From Petrolisthes cinctipes (taxonomy: Eukaryota; Arthropoda; Malacostraca; Decapoda; Porcellanidae): 64,000 nucleotides of DNA. Positions 60,441 to 64,000 of the stretch are shown piece by piece (the first letter of the stretch is position 1; every line of letters begins with the position of its first letter). The notes beneath the pieces were generated by a model. It was not told where the DNA came from, searched no databases, and worked only from the letters and a program-made list of their open reading frames with translations. The stretch is taken from the NCBI GenBank assembly GCA_033782935.1, contig JAWQEG010000287.1:372001-436000 (forward strand), written 5' to 3'. Both the position numbers and the translations under genes were made by a program.

Positions 60441-61900
60441 GTATTTTCAAAATATAGGCTCAAAACATGCTAAAAATCGATATTTTAAGTGTCCAAAGTC
60501 GATATGTGCATGCATCTTCTGTACCCGTTTATATCTCAAATTCAGGATCAAAACACCCGAAAATTCGGTATTTCGGGGTCCTAGAAGCGATCAGTACATG
60601 CCTACTCCTAGTTAGAATGTTTTCAAGATACAGACCCAAATCATACTTAAAAATCGATATTTTAGGTGCCCAAAAGTCGATATGTGCATGCATCTTCCGT
60701 ACCCCCCAAAATATTTTGTGGTCCCAGAAGCGATCTGTACATGCCTACTCAGTGCTAGAATATTTTCAAAATATAGATCCAAAACATGCTAGAAATAGAT
60801 ATTTTAGGTGCCGAAAGTCGATATCTCAATTTCAGGCCCAAAACACCCGAAAATCCGATATTTTGGAGTCCCAGACTCCGTGTTAGAGTATTTTCAAAAT
60901 ACAGGCCCAAATTACTGTATACTGAAAATCGATCTTTTAGGTGCCCAAAGTCGCTTATATCTCAAATTCAGGCTGAAAACACCCGAAAATTCGATATTTT
61001 GATGTCCCAGAAGCGATCTGTATATGCCTACTCCGTGTTAGAGTATTTTCAAAATACAGGCCCAAAACATGCTGAAAATCGATATTTTAGGTGCCCAAAA
61101 GTCGATATGTGCATGCATCTTCAGTACCCGTTTATATATCAAATTCAGGCTCAAAACACCCGAAAATTCGATATTTCTGGGTCCCAGAAGCGATCTGTAC
61201 ATGCCTACTCAGTGCTAGAATATTTTCAAAATATAGACCCAAAACATGCTAGAAATAGATATTTTAGGTGCCCAAAGTCGATATCTCAAATTCAGGCCCA
61301 AAACACCCGAAAATCCGATATTTTGGAGTCCCAGAAGCGATCTGTACATGCCTACTCCGTGTTAGAGTATTTTCAAAATACAGGCCCAAATTACTGTATA
61401 CTGAAAATCGATATTTTAGGTGCCCAAAGTCAATATGTGCATGCATCTTCTGTACCCGTTTATATCTCAAATTCAGGCTCAAAATACCCGAAAATTCGAT
61501 ATTTTGGAGTCCCAGAAGCGATCTGTACATGCCTACTCAGTGCTAGAATATTTTCAAAATATAGACCCAAAACATGCTCAAAATCGATATTTTAAGTGTC
61601 CAAAGTCAATATGTGCATGCATCTTCTGTACCCGTTTATATCTCAAATTCAGGATCAAAACACCCGAAAATTCGGTATTTCGGGGTCCTAGAAGCGATCA
61701 GTACATGCCTACTCCTAGTTAGAATGTTTTCAAGATACAGACCCAAAACATACTTAAAAATCGATATTTTAGGTGCCCAAAGTCAATATGTGCATGCATC
61801 TTCTGTACCCGTTTATATCTCAAATTCAGGCTCAAAATACCCGAAAATTCGATATTTTTGAGTCCCAGAAGCGATCTGTACATGCCTACTCAGTGCTAGA
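60441..61900 (+). repeat. 1460-bp tandem duplication, copy 1
   Basis: Starts are 60462, 60638 (143), 60781 (128), 60909 (155), 61064, 61241 (147), 61388 (181), 61569 and 61745. Rare deletions mark the unit: GTACCCCCCAAAATATTTT near 60700, CCCAGACTCCGTG near 60873, and GTCGCTTATATCTC near 60950. All of these recur exactly 1460 bp later. The long start AAATTACTGTATACTG occurs at 60909 and 61388. Confidence 0.92.
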
Positions 61901-62847
61901 ATATTTTCAAAATATAGGCTCAAAACATGCTAAAAATCGATATTTTAAGTGTCCAAAGTCGATATGTGCATGCATCTTCTGTACCCGTTTATATATCAAA
62001 TTCAGGATCAAAACACCCGAAAATTCGGTATTTCGGGGTCCTAGAAGCGATCAGTACATGCCTACTCCTAGTTAGAATGTTTTCAAGATACAGACCCAAA
62101 TCATACTTAAAAATCGATATTTTAGGTGCCCAAAAGTCGATATGTGCATGCATCTTCAGTACCCCCCAAAATATTTTGGGGTCCCAGAAGCGATCTGTAC
62201 ATGCCTACTCAGTGCTAGAATATTTTCAAAATATAGACCCAAAACATGCTAGAAATAGATATTTCAGGTGCCGAAAGTCGATATCTCAATTTCAGGCCCA
62301 AAACACCCGAAAATCCGATATTTTGGAGTCCCAGACTCCGTGTTAGAGTATTTTCAAAATACAGGCCCAAATTACTGTATACTGAAAATCGATCTTTTAG
62401 GTGCCCAAAGTCGCTTATATCTCAAATTCAGGCTGCAAACACCCGAAAATTCGATATTTTGAGGTCCCAGAAGCGATCTGTATATGCCTACTCAGTGTTA
62501 GAGTATTTTCAAAATACAGGCTCAAAACATGCTGAAAATCGATATTTTAGGTGCCCAAAAGTCGATATGTGCATGCATCTTCAGTACCCGTTTATATATC
62601 AAATTCAGGCTCAAAACACCCGAAAATTCGATATTTCTGGGTCCCAGAAGCGATCTGTACATGCCTACTCAGTGCTAGAATATTTTCAAAATATAGACCC
62701 AAAACATGCTAGAAATAGATATTTTAGGTGCCCAAAGTCGATATCTCAAATTCAGGCCCAAAACACCCGAAAATCCGATATTTTGGAGTCCCAGAAGCAA
62801 TCTGTACATGCCTACTCCGTGTTAGAGTATTTTCAAAATACAGGCCC
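61901..62847 (+). repeat. 1460-bp tandem duplication, partial copy 2
   Basis: Starts 61922, 62098, 62241, 62369, 62524 and 62701 match copy 1. I counted about ten substitutions (for example TTCAGTACCCC for TTCCGTACCCC, ATTTCAGG for ATTTTAGG, GGCTGCAAAC for GGCTGAAAAC). The next monomer, 62848, resembles 60281 (CTGTTTCCG, ATCTTTTAGG) rather than the expected 61388, so the copy was left unfinished or was converted by the sequence upstream of copy 1. Confidence 0.9.
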
Positions 62848-64000
62848 AAATTACTGTATACTGAAAATTGATCTTTTAGGTGCCCAAAGTCGATATGTGC
62901 ATGCATCTTCTGTTTCCGTTTATATCTCAAATTCAGGTTCCTAACACCCGGAAATTCGATATTTTGGGGTCCCAGAAGCGATCTGTAAATGCCTATTCAG
63001 ATACAGGCCCAAAACATGCTGAAAATCGATATTTTTGGTGCCCCAAGACAATATGTGTATGCATCTTCTGCAACCGTTTATATTCCAAATTCAACCCCAA
63101 AACACCCGAAAATTCGATATTTTTCGGTCCCAGAAGCGATCTGTACATGCCTACTCAGTGCTAGAATGTTTTCAAAATATAGGCTCAAAACATGCTAAAA
63201 ATCGATATTTTTAGTGTCCAAAGTCAATCTTCTGTACCCGTTTATATCCTAAATTCAGGCTCAAAACACCCGAAATATCGGTATTTTTGGGTCCTAGAAG
63301 CGATATGTACATGCCTACTCCTAGTTAGAATATTTTCAAGATAAAGACCTAAAACATGCTCAAAATCGATATTTTAGGTGCCCATAAGTCGATATGTGCA
63401 TGCATCTTCAGTACCCGTTTATATCTCAAATTCAGGCTCAAAACACCAGCAAATTCGATATTTTGAGGTCCCAGAAGCGATGTGTACATTCCTACCCCGT
63501 GTTAGAGTATTTTCTAAATACAGGCTCAAAACATGCTCAAAATCGATATTTTAAGTGTCCAAAGTCGATATGTGCATACATCTTCTGTACCCGTTTATAT
63601 CTCAAATTCAGGCTCAAAACACCCGAAAATTCGGTATTTTTGGGTCCTAGAAGAGATCTGTACATGCCTACTCCTAGTAAGAATGTTTTCAAGATACAGA
63701 CCCAAAACATGCTCAAAATCGATATTTTAGGAGCCCAAAAGTCGATATGTGCATGCATCTTCTGTACCCGTTTATATCTCAAATTCAGGCCCAAAACACC
63801 TGAAAATTCGATATTTTGGGGTTCCAGAAGCGATCTGTACATGCCTACTCAGTGCTAGAATGTTTTCAAAATTTAGGCACAAAACATGCTTAAAATCGAT
63901 ATTTTAAGTGTCCATAGTCGATATGTGCATGTATCTTCTGTACCCGTTTATAATTCATTTTCAACCTCAAAACACCCAAAAATTCGATATTTTTGGGTTC
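62848..64000 (+). repeat. Last block, cut by the window edge
   Basis: Starts are 62848 (163), 63011 (F type), 63187 (164), 63351, 63528, 63704 and 63881 (incomplete, 120 bp). In 62848 the TTACTGTATACTG start is combined with the 18-bp H2 deletion. In 63187 the usual stretch between GTCAAT and CTTCTG is lost. The array continues beyond the end of the window without sign of a border. Confidence 0.82.

Larger units (their letters stand above)
1..64000 (+). repeat. Satellite DNA array, ~176-bp monomer, head to tail
   Basis: The landmark AAAACATGCT...ATCGATATTTT recurs every 175-178 bp, or every 147, 158 or 129 bp in deleted variants, from one end of the window to the other. I followed the monomer start from the first base to the last partial monomer at 63881 and found no interval without it. 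All copies point the same way. Roughly 380 monomers are present. GC is about 40% (70 of 176 in a consensus-like monomer). Neither array edge is inside the window. Long arrays of this kind with higher-order structure are known from eukaryotic centromeric, pericentromeric and subtelomeric heterochromatin; which of these applies is not decided by the sequence. I do not recognise the family by name. Confidence 0.97.

Noticed and set aside
60781..60908. 128-bp monomer as a member of the 129-bp class
   Set aside because: Its H2 deletion removes the stretch around AAGCGATCTGTACATGCC (CCCAGACTCC join), not the TGCTAGAATATTTTCAAA stretch, so it arose separately.
1..64000. CRISPR array (short words recurring at regular distance)
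   Set aside because: The stretches between recurring words are themselves repeated, the period is 88 or 176 bp, and no cas gene or unique spacer is present.
1..64000. Transposon, LTR, rRNA, tRNA or U6-like sequence inside the array
   Set aside because: Every interval between monomer starts could be explained as a monomer or a deleted monomer. No terminal repeats, poly-A tails or conserved RNA gene boxes were seen.

Overview
The whole window is one uninterrupted tandem satellite array. From base 1 to base 64000 the sequence is built of head-to-tail copies of an AT-rich monomer of about 176 bp (about 40% GC by hand count on a consensus-like monomer). Roughly 380 copies are present, all in the same orientation. 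I tracked monomer starts (taken at the AAAACAT motif) across the whole window. I found no gap holding other DNA: no gene, RNA gene, transposon, telomere repeat or CRISPR array, and no array edge. Long satellite arrays with higher-order structure are typical of eukaryotic centromeric, pericentromeric or subtelomeric heterochromatin. I do not recognise the monomer and cannot name the host. Variants at the monomer's CpG sites are mostly CA or TG, which suggests a genome that methylates CpG (many plants, vertebrates).

The monomer is itself a diverged dimer. Its two 88-bp halves (H1, H2) align without gaps at about 67%. Four length classes recur with shared breakpoints: full length (175-178 bp), 147 bp (29 bp missing from H1), about 158 bp (18 bp missing from H2) and 129 bp (both missing). 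Sequence subfamilies, which I label A to F, follow each other in a fixed order and form a six-monomer higher-order repeat of 1011 bp. It is complete at 8538-9548, 14369-15379 and 49018-50028. Elsewhere that order is extended, shuffled or fused.

Layout: 1-2991 holds only full-length monomers. 2992-5791 is mixed. 5792-8485 is a 1347-bp unit twice. 8538-16185 carries the 1011-bp repeat and a 3655-bp unit with a partial second copy. 16186-19887 is shuffled, with hybrid monomers. 19888-25941 contains diverged monomer blocks repeated at a 3.24-kb offset. 25942-32031 is a 3045-bp unit twice, and each copy encloses an 820-bp duplication. 32032-35154 is diverged then mixed. 35155-40041 is a 2355-bp unit twice, with an extra 177-bp monomer in the second. 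40042-48341 holds related repeats of 2.9-3.5 kb. 48342-57383 is mixed, with small local duplications. 57384-60440 is rich in 147-bp monomers, four of them in a row. 60441-62847 is a 1460-bp unit nearly twice. 62848-64000 is mixed and cut by the window edge.

No gene works in this window. The many open reading frames are by-products of monomer lengths that are multiples of three. What can be read here is how the array evolved: nested segmental duplications, out-of-register joins, and spread of deletion variants.
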